DNA of 64,000 bases from NCBI RefSeq assembly GCF_002005205.3, contig NZ_CP019701.2, forward strand, positions 2,232,001 through 2,296,000, in the 5' to 3' direction. Positions 47,888 to 56,583 of this stretch are shown here, in pieces. The notes below the pieces were generated by a model. It had not been told where the DNA came from. It ran no database searches and saw nothing but the letters and a program-made list of their open reading frames with translations. Source of the DNA: Rhizobium rhizogenes. GTDB lineage: Bacteria; Pseudomonadota; Alphaproteobacteria; Rhizobiales; Rhizobiaceae. How positions within the stretch are numbered: the stretch's first letter is position 1; each line of letters begins with the position of its first letter. The position numbers and the translations under genes were made by a program.

Positions 47888-48546
47888 GCAACCCTCCCGA
47901 CGCGGTAACCGACGCCGCGCACCGTCTCGATGAAACCGGCGCCCAGCTTGGAACGAAGCTTGTGGATGTGGACCTCGATGGTGTTGCTTTCCACATCCTC
48001 CTGCCAGCCATAGAGCTTTTCTTCCAGAACCGGCTTTGAAAAAATCATGCCGGGATTCTGCATGAGGGCATGGATGATCGCAAATTCGCGGCGCGACAGC
48101 GCAATGACACTGTCATCCTTCTTCGCCACCATCTTCGCCGGATCGAGCGTTACGCCCAGCGCCGACAGCGTGCCTTCGGAACGGCCCTCGCCGCGGCGGA
48201 TGATCGCCCGCAGCCGCGCGGCAACCTCATCAAGATCGAAAGGCTTGCCCAGATAATCATCCGCGCCGGCATCGAGGCCGCAAATCTTGTCCGTGGTCGC
48301 ATCCTTGGCGGTGAGCAGGAGGATTGGTACCCGGTTGCGTTCATTGCGGGTGTGGCGCAGAAGATCGAGACCTGACCCGTCAGGCAACATCACATCAAGG
48401 ACAACGGCATCGAAACGGCAGTTCTCGAGGGCGATTTTTGCATCGCCAAGCGTCATGACGGCATCGACGGTGAAGCCGGCAAGCTGCAGCCCGACACGAA
48501 GACCATCAAGCAGGACATCATCGTCCTCGACCACCAACAGACGCAT
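47884..48546 (-). CDS. OmpR family response regulator (QseB-like)
   Basis: 220 residues from MRLLVVEDDD; an ATG five codons earlier is less likely. Acidic pocket VVEDDD, phospho-Asp in DAVVLDVMLPDGSG, Lys in LGKPF and the winged-helix segment NTIEVHIHKLRSKL are present. It is divergent from dsbD with a 142-bp gap. A CTTAAG-N5-CTTAAG box in this gap matches the binding-site style of the PmrA/QseB branch. Confidence 0.93.
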   Translation of the reverse strand: MRLLVVEDDDVLLDGLRVGLQLAGFTVDAVMTLGDAKIALENCRFDAVVLDVMLPDGSGLDLLRHTRNERNRVPILLLTAKDATTDKICGLDAGADDYLGKPFDLDEVAARLRAIIRRGEGRSEGTLSALGVTLDPAKMVAKKDDSVIALSRREFAIIHALMQNPGMIFSKPVLEEKLYGWQEDVESNTIEVHIHKLRSKLGAGFIETVRGVGYRVGRVA

Positions 48547-48606
48547 TGAGCACTCCATCATTCCGACACACGGGTATTTTGATGCGCGGGAACCTGAAAA
48601 CCGAAC

Positions 48607-48623
48607 CTTAAGGCTGGCTTAAG
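48607..48623. promoter_or_regulatory. QseB/PmrA-type response-regulator box, dsbD promoter
   Basis: CTTAAG-GCTGG-CTTAAG: two perfect hexamers spaced 5 bp, centred in the divergent promoter between the response-regulator gene and dsbD. The copy at 52725-52741 is identical at 16 of 17 positions when read on the other strand. Confidence 0.65.
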
Positions 48624-48688
48624 CTTCCAGCCGGAAGCCTGCGCCATCCATGGCTTATCCCACAAGGCCTACCCCATAAGGAAAGAGA

Positions 48689-50551
48689 ATGCGTTTCAAT
48701 TTTTCGTTCGTGCTCCTCGTTCTCATGTCCATTTGCGGACCGGCGCTCGCGCTCGGTCCGCCGATGGACATGGCGGATGCGTTCAAGCTTTCGATAGACC
48801 GCACGGGAACGGCGGCCACCTTCCGCTGGCAAGTCGCCGAGGGATATTATCTCTATCGGGAGAGCCTGCAGGCCAGCACTGAGGACGGAACGAAGCTCGA
48901 TCTCAGGACGCAGGCCGGCGAGATGAAGGATGATCCCGGCTTCGGCAACACCGAAGTCTATTTCGGGCAAGCCGCCGCCACGCTCGCCGACGCGCCGCAG
49001 ACGATGAAGCTGACATTTCAGGGATGCCAGGATGGCGGCATCTGCTATCCCTTCAGAACGGTCGCCATCGATGGGTTGCGGATCGAAGCGGAGGCGCCGT
49101 TCGGCATAAGGCCGCAGGAACCGCCCGCATTTCAGTCCTTCGCCCTGATCGCGCCGTCCGCGGAACCGGAAAAGGCTGAGCAGTCAGTACCTTCACCCGT
49201 ACCCCCGGCCGAGCCGGGCATGGTGGAAGGTTTTCTTGCCCGGGGCGGCACGGCGCTGCTTCTCGCTTCCTTCATGGGTCTTGGCGTACTCCTCGCATTC
49301 ACGCCCTGCGTATTTCCCATGTACCCCATCCTCGCGGCCACGCTTGGCCGGCAGGGCGCTTCACTGTCGCCCGGTCGCAGTTTTCTCCTGTCCTCAACCT
49401 ATGTCGTCGCGCTTGCCGCCGCCTTCAGCCTGTTCGGCATACTGGCCGCATGGCTTGGCCAGAGCTTCCAGATTGCCCTCCAGTCGCCACCGGCCATTCT
49501 CATCACCGCCGCCGTCTTTATCATTCTGGCGATCGCCAGTTTCGGCATGGTCGAGGTCCAGCTTCCGGCCGGCCTTCGCGACCGGCTGGCGCGATCGCAG
49601 CGTTCGCTCGGCGGATCGTTCGGCTCGACCGCCATTCTCGGTTTCAGCTCGGCGCTGCTGATCGGCCCCTGCGTGACGGCGCCGCTTGCAGGCGCACTTC
49701 TCTATATCGCCAAGAGCGGCAACCTGCTGCTCGGCGCAGCAGCGCTCTTTGCGCTCGGCATCGGCAAGGGCATTCCCCTCATCCTCATCGGCACCTCCGG
49801 CGCGGCATTGCTGCCGCGGGCCGGCGCATGGATGGCGCAGATACGTTGGCTGTTCGGCTTCATCTTCCTTGCCACCGCGATCTGGTATCTCGACCGGCTC
49901 ATTCCTCCATCCGCAACGCTCGCGCTTTCCGCAGCGCTGCTCGTTATCATCGGTGTTTTTTTCGGTGCTCTCGACGCGCTGCCGCAACAGGCCGGCATTG
50001 GCCGCCGGCTGATGAAATCGGCCAGCCTTCTTTCCATGCTCTACGGAGCGTTTCTCGCTTTTGGCGCGGCAAGCGGCAGCACCAGCATGCTCCAGCCGCT
50101 GCAATTCTCCGGCAGCCCGGTCGCCAGCCGCTCCCTGCCCGGCCTGACAAAGGCGAGTTTTGCAACGGTGAGTTCCAATCAAGAACTGAAAGCCGCGGTC
50201 GCTGACGCAGGAAAGCCAAGCCTCGTCTACTTCACCGCGGACTGGTGCGTTTCCTGCCGCGTCATCGAACGCTCCGTTCTGAGCGATCCACAGGTCGCGG
50301 AAAGCCTTAAGGATACGAACCTTATCTCGGTCGATCTTTCGGACATGACGTCAGACAAACAGCAATTGATGAAGGATAGCAATGTCATCGGCCCGCCGAC
50401 CATGCTGTTCTTCGACAAAAAAGGAACCGAACTCCCCTCCATCCGCATGGTGGGCGAAATTTCGGTCCGTTCACTCATCGATGCGGCCGCGCAAACGCAG
50501 CAGGCGCTTGCAAAACCGGCAATCGACAATACCGCAGGAGCCCGCCAATGA
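48689..50551 (+). CDS. dsbD: Thiol:disulfide interchange protein DsbD
   Basis: 620 residues in the three-domain DsbD order. A signal peptide ends near ALALG. The periplasmic alpha domain has the Cys113/Cys119 pair (GCQDGGICYPF). A central membrane domain of about eight helices holds the paired Cys in FTPCVFPMYP and IGPCVTAP. The C-terminal thioredoxin domain has Cys520-V-S-Cys523. It carries electrons from cytoplasmic thioredoxin to periplasmic partners. The following DsbA-fold gene overlaps by 4 bp. Confidence 0.94.
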   Translation: MRFNFSFVLLVLMSICGPALALGPPMDMADAFKLSIDRTGTAATFRWQVAEGYYLYRESLQASTEDGTKLDLRTQAGEMKDDPGFGNTEVYFGQAAATLADAPQTMKLTFQGCQDGGICYPFRTVAIDGLRIEAEAPFGIRPQEPPAFQSFALIAPSAEPEKAEQSVPSPVPPAEPGMVEGFLARGGTALLLASFMGLGVLLAFTPCVFPMYPILAATLGRQGASLSPGRSFLLSSTYVVALAAAFSLFGILAAWLGQSFQIALQSPPAILITAAVFIILAIASFGMVEVQLPAGLRDRLARSQRSLGGSFGSTAILGFSSALLIGPCVTAPLAGALLYIAKSGNLLLGAAALFALGIGKGIPLILIGTSGAALLPRAGAWMAQIRWLFGFIFLATAIWYLDRLIPPSATLALSAALLVIIGVFFGALDALPQQAGIGRRLMKSASLLSMLYGAFLAFGAASGSTSMLQPLQFSGSPVASRSLPGLTKASFATVSSNQELKAAVADAGKPSLVYFTADWCVSCRVIERSVLSDPQVAESLKDTNLISVDLSDMTSDKQQLMKDSNVIGPPTMLFFDKKGTELPSIRMVGEISVRSLIDAAAQTQQALAKPAIDNTAGARQ

Positions 50552-51156
50552 CCCTTACACGCCGACAGCTTGTCGCAATGGCCGGCCTTGCCGCCATTGC
50601 TCCCCCCTCATTTGTTTTTGCCGAGACAGACCCGACAAGCCGGGAGATGGTGCTGCACGATCCGGATGCCCCGGTCCTTGGCAATCCGAAAGGCGACGTG
50701 ACGGTGGTGGAATATTTCGACTACCAGTGTCCCTATTGCAAATCCTCCTACGGCATGGTGCGCGACGTGGTCGAACAGGATGGCAAGGTGAGGCTTGTGC
50801 TGAAAGACTGGCCGGTCTTCGGTGGCGCATCGATCATGGCCGCGCAGGCGGTGCTCGCCAGCGCCAGGCTCGGCAAATATGAAAAAACGCTCGACGCCAT
50901 GTTTCACACGCCGAACAAGCTGCAGCAGGCCGATGTCGAAAAGGCCCTCAAGAAAGCGGGCCTGACCTTCGACGGCGTCGGCAAGGCCGTCATCGAGCAT
51001 CAGGCATGGATTTCCGGCCTGCTGGACCGGAACTGGGTACAGGCCGCCGCCTTTAAATTCGTCGGCACGCCATCATTTGTGGTGGGAACGACGAGCTTTG
51101 CCGGTGTCCTCGACCGCAAGGGCCTGAAGGAAGCAATCGCCAAGGCACGGGGATAG
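50548..51156 (+). CDS. DsbA-fold thiol:disulfide protein (CPYC)
   Basis: 202 residues with a signal peptide that looks twin-arginine (TRRQLVAMAGLAA). The thioredoxin-like core carries Cys61-P-Y-Cys64 (YFDYQCPYCKSS) and the cis-Pro region FVGTPSFVVGT. It overlaps dsbD by 4 bp, so it is probably kept reduced by DsbD and works as a DsbG/DsbC-like reductase or protector rather than an oxidase. The family is DsbA/Com1-like. Confidence 0.9.
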   Translation: MTLTRRQLVAMAGLAAIAPPSFVFAETDPTSREMVLHDPDAPVLGNPKGDVTVVEYFDYQCPYCKSSYGMVRDVVEQDGKVRLVLKDWPVFGGASIMAAQAVLASARLGKYEKTLDAMFHTPNKLQQADVEKALKKAGLTFDGVGKAVIEHQAWISGLLDRNWVQAAAFKFVGTPSFVVGTTSFAGVLDRKGLKEAIAKARG

Positions 51157-51209
51157 GACGAGACGGCAAAGGGCATCGCCACTGCGATGCCCGGCCGGAA
51201 TGTTAAAGC

Positions 51210-51242
51210 GATGGTTTCAGTCCGACTGGACCTGAAACCATC
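51210..51242. terminator. Bidirectional terminator between convergent thiol-redox genes
   Basis: GATGGTTTCAG (51210-51220) pairs with CTGAAACCATC (51232-51242), with further TCC/GGA pairing inside after a one-base bulge. It separates the dsbD operon from the L,D-transpeptidase operon. Confidence 0.7.
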
Positions 51243-51254
51243 ATTCTCCGAACG

Positions 51255-51917
51255 TTAAGCCTGTTCACGCGCTCTTTTGAAAAGATCGGTAAAGGCTTCC
51301 GCGCTCTGTACCGCACCGGGGACGAGGAACTTGCCGATGATGAAAGCAGGCGTTCCCGTCAATTGCAGCGACATCGCCTGTTCATGATTGCGCGCAAGCA
51401 GATCATCGATCTCCGCCGCTTTCGACTTCATGTCGCGCTCGAGACGGGCAAAGTCGATGCTTGTCGCACGCACGGTGTCGCGCATCTCGTCGGCCTTCAC
51501 CTTCGGCGTCTTGATCGCCATCAGCGCATCATGGACGATGTGATAAGCGTCCTGATATTTCGCCGCCAGCGCCAGTCGCGCTCCCTCGACGGAGTCGGGC
51601 GTTATGATCGGCCAGTCCTTGTAGACCATCCTGACATCCCCGTCTGCCGTGACCGCATTGCTCATGGGAACGGCCGTCTTTTTGCACCAGGGGCAATTAT
51701 AGTCGAGAAAGGCGACCATGGTGAGCTTGCCGGCGGGATTGCCGGAAACGGGTGCCGCCGGATCGCGCAGGATCATCTCGAGCTTCAGACCGTTGGGCGA
51801 GGCTGCTGCCGGCGATGCGACGGCCGAGACCACCGAAATCGAGCCGAAGAGAAAGGCACGGCGTCTGAGCCCAGCAAGGGCTGAAACATCCGCGCGGTTT
51901 CGAACATCATGTGCCAT
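51255..51917 (-). CDS. DsbA-fold thiol:disulfide protein (CPWC)
   Basis: 220 residues with a twin-arginine-like signal (RRRAFLFGSISVV) ending near AAASP. The active site is Cys75-P-W-Cys78 (FLDYNCPWCKKT) and the cis-Pro loop is LTGTPAFIIGK. It is similar in layout to the CPYC protein on the other strand, so the two are diverged paralogues. It follows the L,D-transpeptidase gene by 34 bp in one operon. Confidence 0.9.
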   Translation of the reverse strand: MAHDVRNRADVSALAGLRRRAFLFGSISVVSAVASPAAASPNGLKLEMILRDPAAPVSGNPAGKLTMVAFLDYNCPWCKKTAVPMSNAVTADGDVRMVYKDWPIITPDSVEGARLALAAKYQDAYHIVHDALMAIKTPKVKADEMRDTVRATSIDFARLERDMKSKAAEIDDLLARNHEQAMSLQLTGTPAFIIGKFLVPGAVQSAEAFTDLFKRAREQA

Positions 51918-51951
51918 GGTGATGGGCCTTCTTTCTTTTCCGTACCGGTCG

Positions 51952-52680
51952 TCAGGCAGCGAGTTGCTGGCGTTTCGAGGGGTCGGGAATAACCACGATG
52001 GTGCTGCCGTCCCTCACATTGTTGAAGAGGTCGATGACATCCTGGTTCAACAGCCGGATGCAGCCGGAAGAAACCGCCTTTCCGATCGAAAAGGCCTCCG
52101 GTGTTCCGTGCAGGCGGTAAAGCGTGTCCCGGCCGCCCTGATGAATGTAGAGCGCCCGCGCGCCGAGCGGGTTCTTGAGGCCGGGCGGCATTCCGCCATT
52201 GGCGATGCTGTAGGGCTGGAGGCTGGGCTGCCGCGCCACCATCTCGTCCGGCGGGGTCCATTTCGGCCATGCCCGCTTGTAGGCGACAATCGCCCGGCCG
52301 GCCCAGGAGAAGCCGTCCCGGCCGACGCCGATCCCGTAACGGGTCGCCTTGCCGCCCGGCAGAATGTGATAGAGGAACTTGTTCGGCGTATCGACGATCA
52401 GTGTGCCGGGCTTTTCGTCGGTCGGATAATCGACGACCTGCCGCCAGTAGCGGGGGTCCACCTGCTTGATGTTCACCGCCGGGACCGGAAACGTCTCATC
52501 GGGAAGCGCCGCATACATTGCTGGCGTGGCCGGCGCAGGCGTCTCGGGCAAGGGTTCGTCGTTCCTCGACAGCGTCGCCGGCTTTGGCGGCTGACCGGAC
52601 GTGGCGCAACCCGCCAGCAGGCCCGCAAGCCCAAGGGCAAGAAGATTTCTGCGGGTGGTGAAAATCGGGATATCGTGCAT
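51952..52680 (-). CDS. L,D-transpeptidase lipoprotein (YkuD domain)
   Basis: 242 residues. The N-terminus has TRRNLLALG and the lipobox LLAGC (Cys25), so the protein is lipid-anchored in the envelope. The YkuD domain carries His191 (LHGTPEAF) and catalytic Cys207 in SSGCIRL. It makes 3-3 peptidoglycan cross-links or links proteins to peptidoglycan. Apart from the acylated Cys25, Cys207 is the only cysteine, so it is sensitive to oxidation with no disulfide partner. It leads an operon with the CPWC DsbA-fold gene. Confidence 0.92.
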   Translation of the reverse strand: MHDIPIFTTRRNLLALGLAGLLAGCATSGQPPKPATLSRNDEPLPETPAPATPAMYAALPDETFPVPAVNIKQVDPRYWRQVVDYPTDEKPGTLIVDTPNKFLYHILPGGKATRYGIGVGRDGFSWAGRAIVAYKRAWPKWTPPDEMVARQPSLQPYSIANGGMPPGLKNPLGARALYIHQGGRDTLYRLHGTPEAFSIGKAVSSGCIRLLNQDVIDLFNNVRDGSTIVVIPDPSKRQQLAA

Positions 52681-52724
52681 TCTGGGCTGTGTCTCCTATT
52701 CGGCGACACATAGCCGGTCCCCAC

Positions 52725-52741
52725 CTTAAGCCAGTCTTAAG
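52725..52741. promoter_or_regulatory. QseB/PmrA-type response-regulator box, L,D-transpeptidase promoter
   Basis: CTTAAG-CCAGT-CTTAAG lies 45-61 bp upstream of the L,D-transpeptidase start. Read on the minus strand (spacer ACTGG) it differs from the dsbD box (spacer GCTGG) at one position. No other feature was seen in the gap to 52846. Confidence 0.65.
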
Positions 52742-52846
52742 GCCACCACCCGCACGGCAATTCGTCCGGATCGACGTTACTGCGGATCATCGACAAGATA
52801 AATGACCACCCCTTGGAGCGGTCATTTTCTCTGTGTTCGATGCAGT

Positions 52847-53785
52847 TCACCAGCGGGTCAGACCAAGCAGCTTTTCACCGAGCGGGTTGAGCCTTGCGGT
52901 TTCGGCATGACGTTTCTCCCATTCACGCGGATCACCCGGAAAGGCGTCGCGCTGCGGATGATCGAGTTCCCTCCAGAGCCGAATCCGCTCCTGCCGTTCT
53001 GCCTCATTGTCGAATTCCGCCGGGTGCATGGAGATGTATTGCGCCATGCGCACGCGGCCATCGGAATGGTTGGGACGCACGCCATGGGCAAGCAGCGAGT
53101 TGAAGATCATCAGATCACCCGGTTCCATATCGATATTGACGACGGAGAGGCCAGCCATATCCGGATGCATCGGATCACGATCTTCCGGCTGCGTCTTCAC
53201 CCATTCGTCAAAATGCTCAAAAAGATAGGGCACGCACTGAAAACCGCCGACATCGCCATCCTGTTTCTGCAGGCTCAGCACGCCCTGTACGCCGATCGGC
53301 AGCGGGCGGATGGACGTATCCACATCCCAGTGGATGAAGCCGTTGGGATTGCCCTTCACCTTTTTCGGCGGATTGAGATTGGCGCGGTCGATGGTGACCC
53401 ACAGATCCTCCCGGTCCCATATGTCGACGAAGACGTCGTAGACCCGCTGCTCCACGCGATTGTCCCAGAGATACTGGTGATTATAGATCTCCAGCATGCC
53501 GGTATTGTTCAATTCCTTCATCTTGTGTTCGCGTCTTTGCGGCGCATACCACGTCGAAGCGTCGGCCGGGTCCTTCTCATCGAATTTCCAGAGCAGATCG
53601 ACAAGGCGTTCCACATTCGCCGCAGGCACCGCCTGACGGACAATGATATAGCCCCTCGTCGTCCAGTGCTGCCAGTCCGCTTCCGACAGGACGCGCAGCG
53701 GCAAGGTCTTTTTGATATCCTTGAGCTGGGTCGTGGCGGCCGTCGTCGGATGGCTGTCGCGTTTGATTGCTGCGGTGGATTGCAT
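52847..53785 (-). CDS. Phytanoyl-CoA dioxygenase (PhyH) family protein
   Basis: 312 residues, Fe(II)/2-oxoglutarate-dependent oxygenase fold. The HxD iron motif is in GFIHWDVDTS, and the distal His is in NSLLAHGVRPNHSDGRVR, with the following Arg suited to bind 2-oxoglutarate. The family hydroxylates or halogenates small molecules, and the substrate here is unknown. GGGAGAA precedes the ATG. It is divergent from an AraC regulator. Confidence 0.85.
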   Translation of the reverse strand: MQSTAAIKRDSHPTTAATTQLKDIKKTLPLRVLSEADWQHWTTRGYIIVRQAVPAANVERLVDLLWKFDEKDPADASTWYAPQRREHKMKELNNTGMLEIYNHQYLWDNRVEQRVYDVFVDIWDREDLWVTIDRANLNPPKKVKGNPNGFIHWDVDTSIRPLPIGVQGVLSLQKQDGDVGGFQCVPYLFEHFDEWVKTQPEDRDPMHPDMAGLSVVNIDMEPGDLMIFNSLLAHGVRPNHSDGRVRMAQYISMHPAEFDNEAERQERIRLWRELDHPQRDAFPGDPREWEKRHAETARLNPLGEKLLGLTRW

Positions 53786-53916
53786 GTCGTTCTCCCATCA
53801 TCATCTCCCTGACCATCAGGCGATGAAAGGAAAACTACGGCTTTCCGGGCGGACGTGTTGTCCGCAGATGGACAATACTGATACTATTCCAGCGTATAGA
53901 TCCCAAAAGGCGCGGA

Positions 53917-54789
53917 ATGAGACCACATCTCGAACATCTGCCGACATCGCCGGAGTCATCCTGGAGCAGGCTCAACCGGCGGCTTGACGACGCCATTCCG
54001 TTCGAATGGCACCACCATCCCGAGTTCGAGCTGACATTGACGCTGAATTCCCGCGGGCAGCGATTCGTGGGTAATCATGTTGCCGATTACGATCACGGCG
54101 ACCTCGTGCTCATCGGCCCGAACCTGCCGCACACCTGGGCGTCGCGTGACAAACTCGATCCGGCTGAACCCCATGTCGCCCTCGTCTTCTGGTTCAGGAA
54201 AGAATGGATCGAAGGACTGGCCGGCGGATCGGTGGAACTGGCGCCCGTCAGGCGTCTCATCCAGAACGCCGCAACTGGACTGGCGTTCGATCCCGCGCTT
54301 GGCCGGGCTCTGGCGGATGATTTTGAAGCGATATTTTCCCGTCCGCCAGTCGGGCAGCTGACCGGACTTCTGGATATTCTGGCGCGGCTGGCGGCAGAGG
54401 ACAACGGCGCGCCTCTTTCAACCGTCGTGCCGCAGCAGGTGGAAGGGGATCGCTCGCGGATTGACCGTGTCCTGATCCATCTGCACCGCCACTACCATGA
54501 GCCGCTCCGCATGGAGCAGATTGCCGCAATAGCCGCTCTCAGCGAATCCGGCCTGCACCGGATGTTCAGGAAACATACGCAGGTCAGCATGTCGGATTAT
54601 CTGATCGGCCTCCGGATCGGCGAAGCCTGCGCCCGACTTTCAGGCACCACCCAGCCAATCCGGCATATCGCTGCCGATGTCGGTTATGCCTCGCTGGCCA
54701 ATTTCAATCGCCAGTTCCTGCGTCTGCGCGGCATGACACCGCGCGACTATCGCGCCTCGTTTCACGGCAGCGGCAGGAAAATCCGATAA
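53917..54789 (+). CDS. AraC family transcriptional regulator
   Basis: 290 residues. An N-terminal cupin-like domain (FEWHHHPEFELTLTLNSRGQRFVGN, split) binds an effector. The C-terminal double helix-turn-helix comprises EPLRMEQIAAIAALSESGLHRMFRKH and IRHIAADVGYASLANFNRQF. It is divergent from the PhyH gene (131-bp gap) and probably activates it. This pairing is common for inducible uptake or catabolic genes. Confidence 0.9.
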   Translation: MRPHLEHLPTSPESSWSRLNRRLDDAIPFEWHHHPEFELTLTLNSRGQRFVGNHVADYDHGDLVLIGPNLPHTWASRDKLDPAEPHVALVFWFRKEWIEGLAGGSVELAPVRRLIQNAATGLAFDPALGRALADDFEAIFSRPPVGQLTGLLDILARLAAEDNGAPLSTVVPQQVEGDRSRIDRVLIHLHRHYHEPLRMEQIAAIAALSESGLHRMFRKHTQVSMSDYLIGLRIGEACARLSGTTQPIRHIAADVGYASLANFNRQFLRLRGMTPRDYRASFHGSGRKIR

Positions 54790-54833
54790 CGCAGCAAAGC
54801 TACCGGATTGCCCTTATGCCGCAGCGGCCTGCG

Positions 54834-55241
54834 TTACTTCGCACCCTGCCCCAGGCGGTACCTGCCGGGTCCGGTGACAAAATACAAGAACAAGCCTCCG
54901 ACGATGGCCAGGTTCTTGAAGAACTGCCCCTGCTGGGCAGAACGCGCCTCTTCCGGAAACGACCAGAACGCATGGCTGAGCAAGGTCGCGACACAGGTGA
55001 AAGCCAGCAGTATCACACTTGTTTCTCTGGCCCTTACTCCGAATATCAAGGCAGCGGCGCCGAGGATTTCCACCAAGATCACGAGGTATACGACAAGGCC
55101 GGCAAAAGGCACGCCCTTTGCAGCCAGAGACCCGGCAAAACCGGAAATTTCGAAAAGCTTGCCGACACCGGCCTGCAGGAAGAGGGCGCTGATGGAAAGG
55201 CGCGCCAGAAGGATTATCACATCGTTTATCTTTGCAGTCAT
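54834..55241 (-). CDS. DoxX family membrane protein
   Basis: 135 residues with four membrane helices. The start MTAKINDVIILLARLSISALFLQAGVGKL matches DoxX proteins, as do LVVYLVILVEILGAAALIFG and the C-terminal YFVTGPGRYRLG. DoxX proteins are associated with redox and membrane thiol homeostasis, with exact role unclear. AGGAACC precedes the ATG. Confidence 0.85.
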   Translation of the reverse strand: MTAKINDVIILLARLSISALFLQAGVGKLFEISGFAGSLAAKGVPFAGLVVYLVILVEILGAAALIFGVRARETSVILLAFTCVATLLSHAFWSFPEEARSAQQGQFFKNLAIVGGLFLYFVTGPGRYRLGQGAK

Positions 55242-55378
55242 GGGAGGTTCCTGGTGAATCTTGCTTCGGTGCTTTCGGCAAAGCTATCATCGCCGCGCAC
55301 CTCTGAAATTGACGATTGGGAGAGCGGCAGTAACGACCTGAACAACTTGTCGTGTGCATGTCTGGTAGCCACTCGATA

Positions 55379-55429
55379 CGTCACCGCGTCATCGGGATCG
55401 ATAACAGGACGCAGGCCTTCAAAATTGGC
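55379..55429 (-). pseudogene. Remnant of a YcaC-type isochorismatase gene (5' end only)
   Basis: This 51-bp stretch matches codons 5-21 of the intact isochorismatase gene at 58345-59025 at 44 of 51 bases. The encoded residues are [17 protein letters not shown] versus [17 protein letters not shown]. Similarity stops abruptly after it and no start codon remains in place. The rest of the 395-bp gap (55242-55636) holds a possible hairpin near the LysR start and nothing else recognisable. Confidence 0.7.
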
Positions 55430-55636
55430 TGTTTTATTCGCGGATATTCCTTTTCATTTGGAGGGCACGCCACCGGCTGGTGGCATTTTCGATAAAAAGC
55501 CTTTTTAATTCAGGCTCATACGAATACCGGACAGCAAGACCGGAGGCTTTTTGGGGCAGCCATTGAAAGAGTATGAGTGTTCCAATTTCAGCTCGATAGG
55601 TTGCTTTTTCGGACGCATCGTTCTAACTGGGAAACG

Positions 55637-56557
55637 ATGCGAAATTTGAATGACCTTTATTACTTCGTTCAGATCGTCGACCACGGAGGCTTTGCGCCGG
55701 CCGCACGCGCGGTTGGATTGCAGAAGTCTAAATTGAGCAGACGGCTCTGCGTTCTCGAGGATCGGCTGGGCGTCCGCTTGCTCAACCGCTCGTCACGCCG
55801 CTTCTCGGTCACTGAAGTCGGCCAGGAATATTACCGCCATTGCGTCGCCATGCTCACCCAGGCCGATGCCGCCGAACAGGCCGTTGCCGAATTTCATGCC
55901 GAGCCGCGCGGCGTCGTCCGCATGGCTTGTCCGGTTGGCCTGCTGCAATTCCAGTTCGGGGCGATAGTCGCCCGTTTTGCCCGGGCGCATCCCGCCGTCG
56001 AGGTGCATCTCAAGAGCTTCAACCGGCCGGTCGACGTTATCGCTGAGGGTTTCGATCTGGCAATCCGCGCAAGCTTTCCGCCGCTCAACGATACCGGTCT
56101 CGTCATGCGCAAGCTCGATGACAGCCACCAGTGTCTCGTCGCCAGCCCTCGCCTCATCTCCGGCGAAGTCAACACACCCGCCGATCTTCACAGCCTTCCG
56201 AGCCTCGAACAGGGCCAGTCGCGGCCGGCCTATCAATGGGAACTGGAAAACCATGAAGGGCAAACCGTCAGAGTGTCCCACAATCCCCGTATCGTCACCG
56301 ACGACCTGACGACCCTGCATCTGGCGGCGACGGATGGGCTGGGCGTCGTTCAACTTCCGACATCCCTCGTCTGGCAGGACGTCAAGGCCGGACGTCTGAT
56401 CCACCTGCTGCCGAACTGGCGACCACGATCCGCCATCGTACACGCCGTATTCGCCTCGCGGCGTGGGCTGCTGCCATCGGTTCGCGCGCTGCTCGACTTT
56501 CTCGCACAGGAATGCGCCCTTGAGAGGGGCATCACGGATCAGGCGCTTCGGTCCTAG
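55637..56557 (+). CDS. LysR family transcriptional regulator
   Basis: 306 residues from MRNLNDLYYF; an upstream in-frame ATG at 55577 adds a non-conserved 20-residue tail. Helix-turn-helix GGFAPAARAVGLQKSKLSRRL. It is closely related to the regulators at 60128 and 61097 (shared SRRFSVTEVGQEYYRHC). It is divergent from the hydrolase remnant and the DoxX gene, and convergent with the amidohydrolase gene. Confidence 0.9.
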   Translation: MRNLNDLYYFVQIVDHGGFAPAARAVGLQKSKLSRRLCVLEDRLGVRLLNRSSRRFSVTEVGQEYYRHCVAMLTQADAAEQAVAEFHAEPRGVVRMACPVGLLQFQFGAIVARFARAHPAVEVHLKSFNRPVDVIAEGFDLAIRASFPPLNDTGLVMRKLDDSHQCLVASPRLISGEVNTPADLHSLPSLEQGQSRPAYQWELENHEGQTVRVSHNPRIVTDDLTTLHLAATDGLGVVQLPTSLVWQDVKAGRLIHLLPNWRPRSAIVHAVFASRRGLLPSVRALLDFLAQECALERGITDQALRS

Positions 56558-56583
56558 TTGAGCGTGACAGCGTTTATCCGCCG

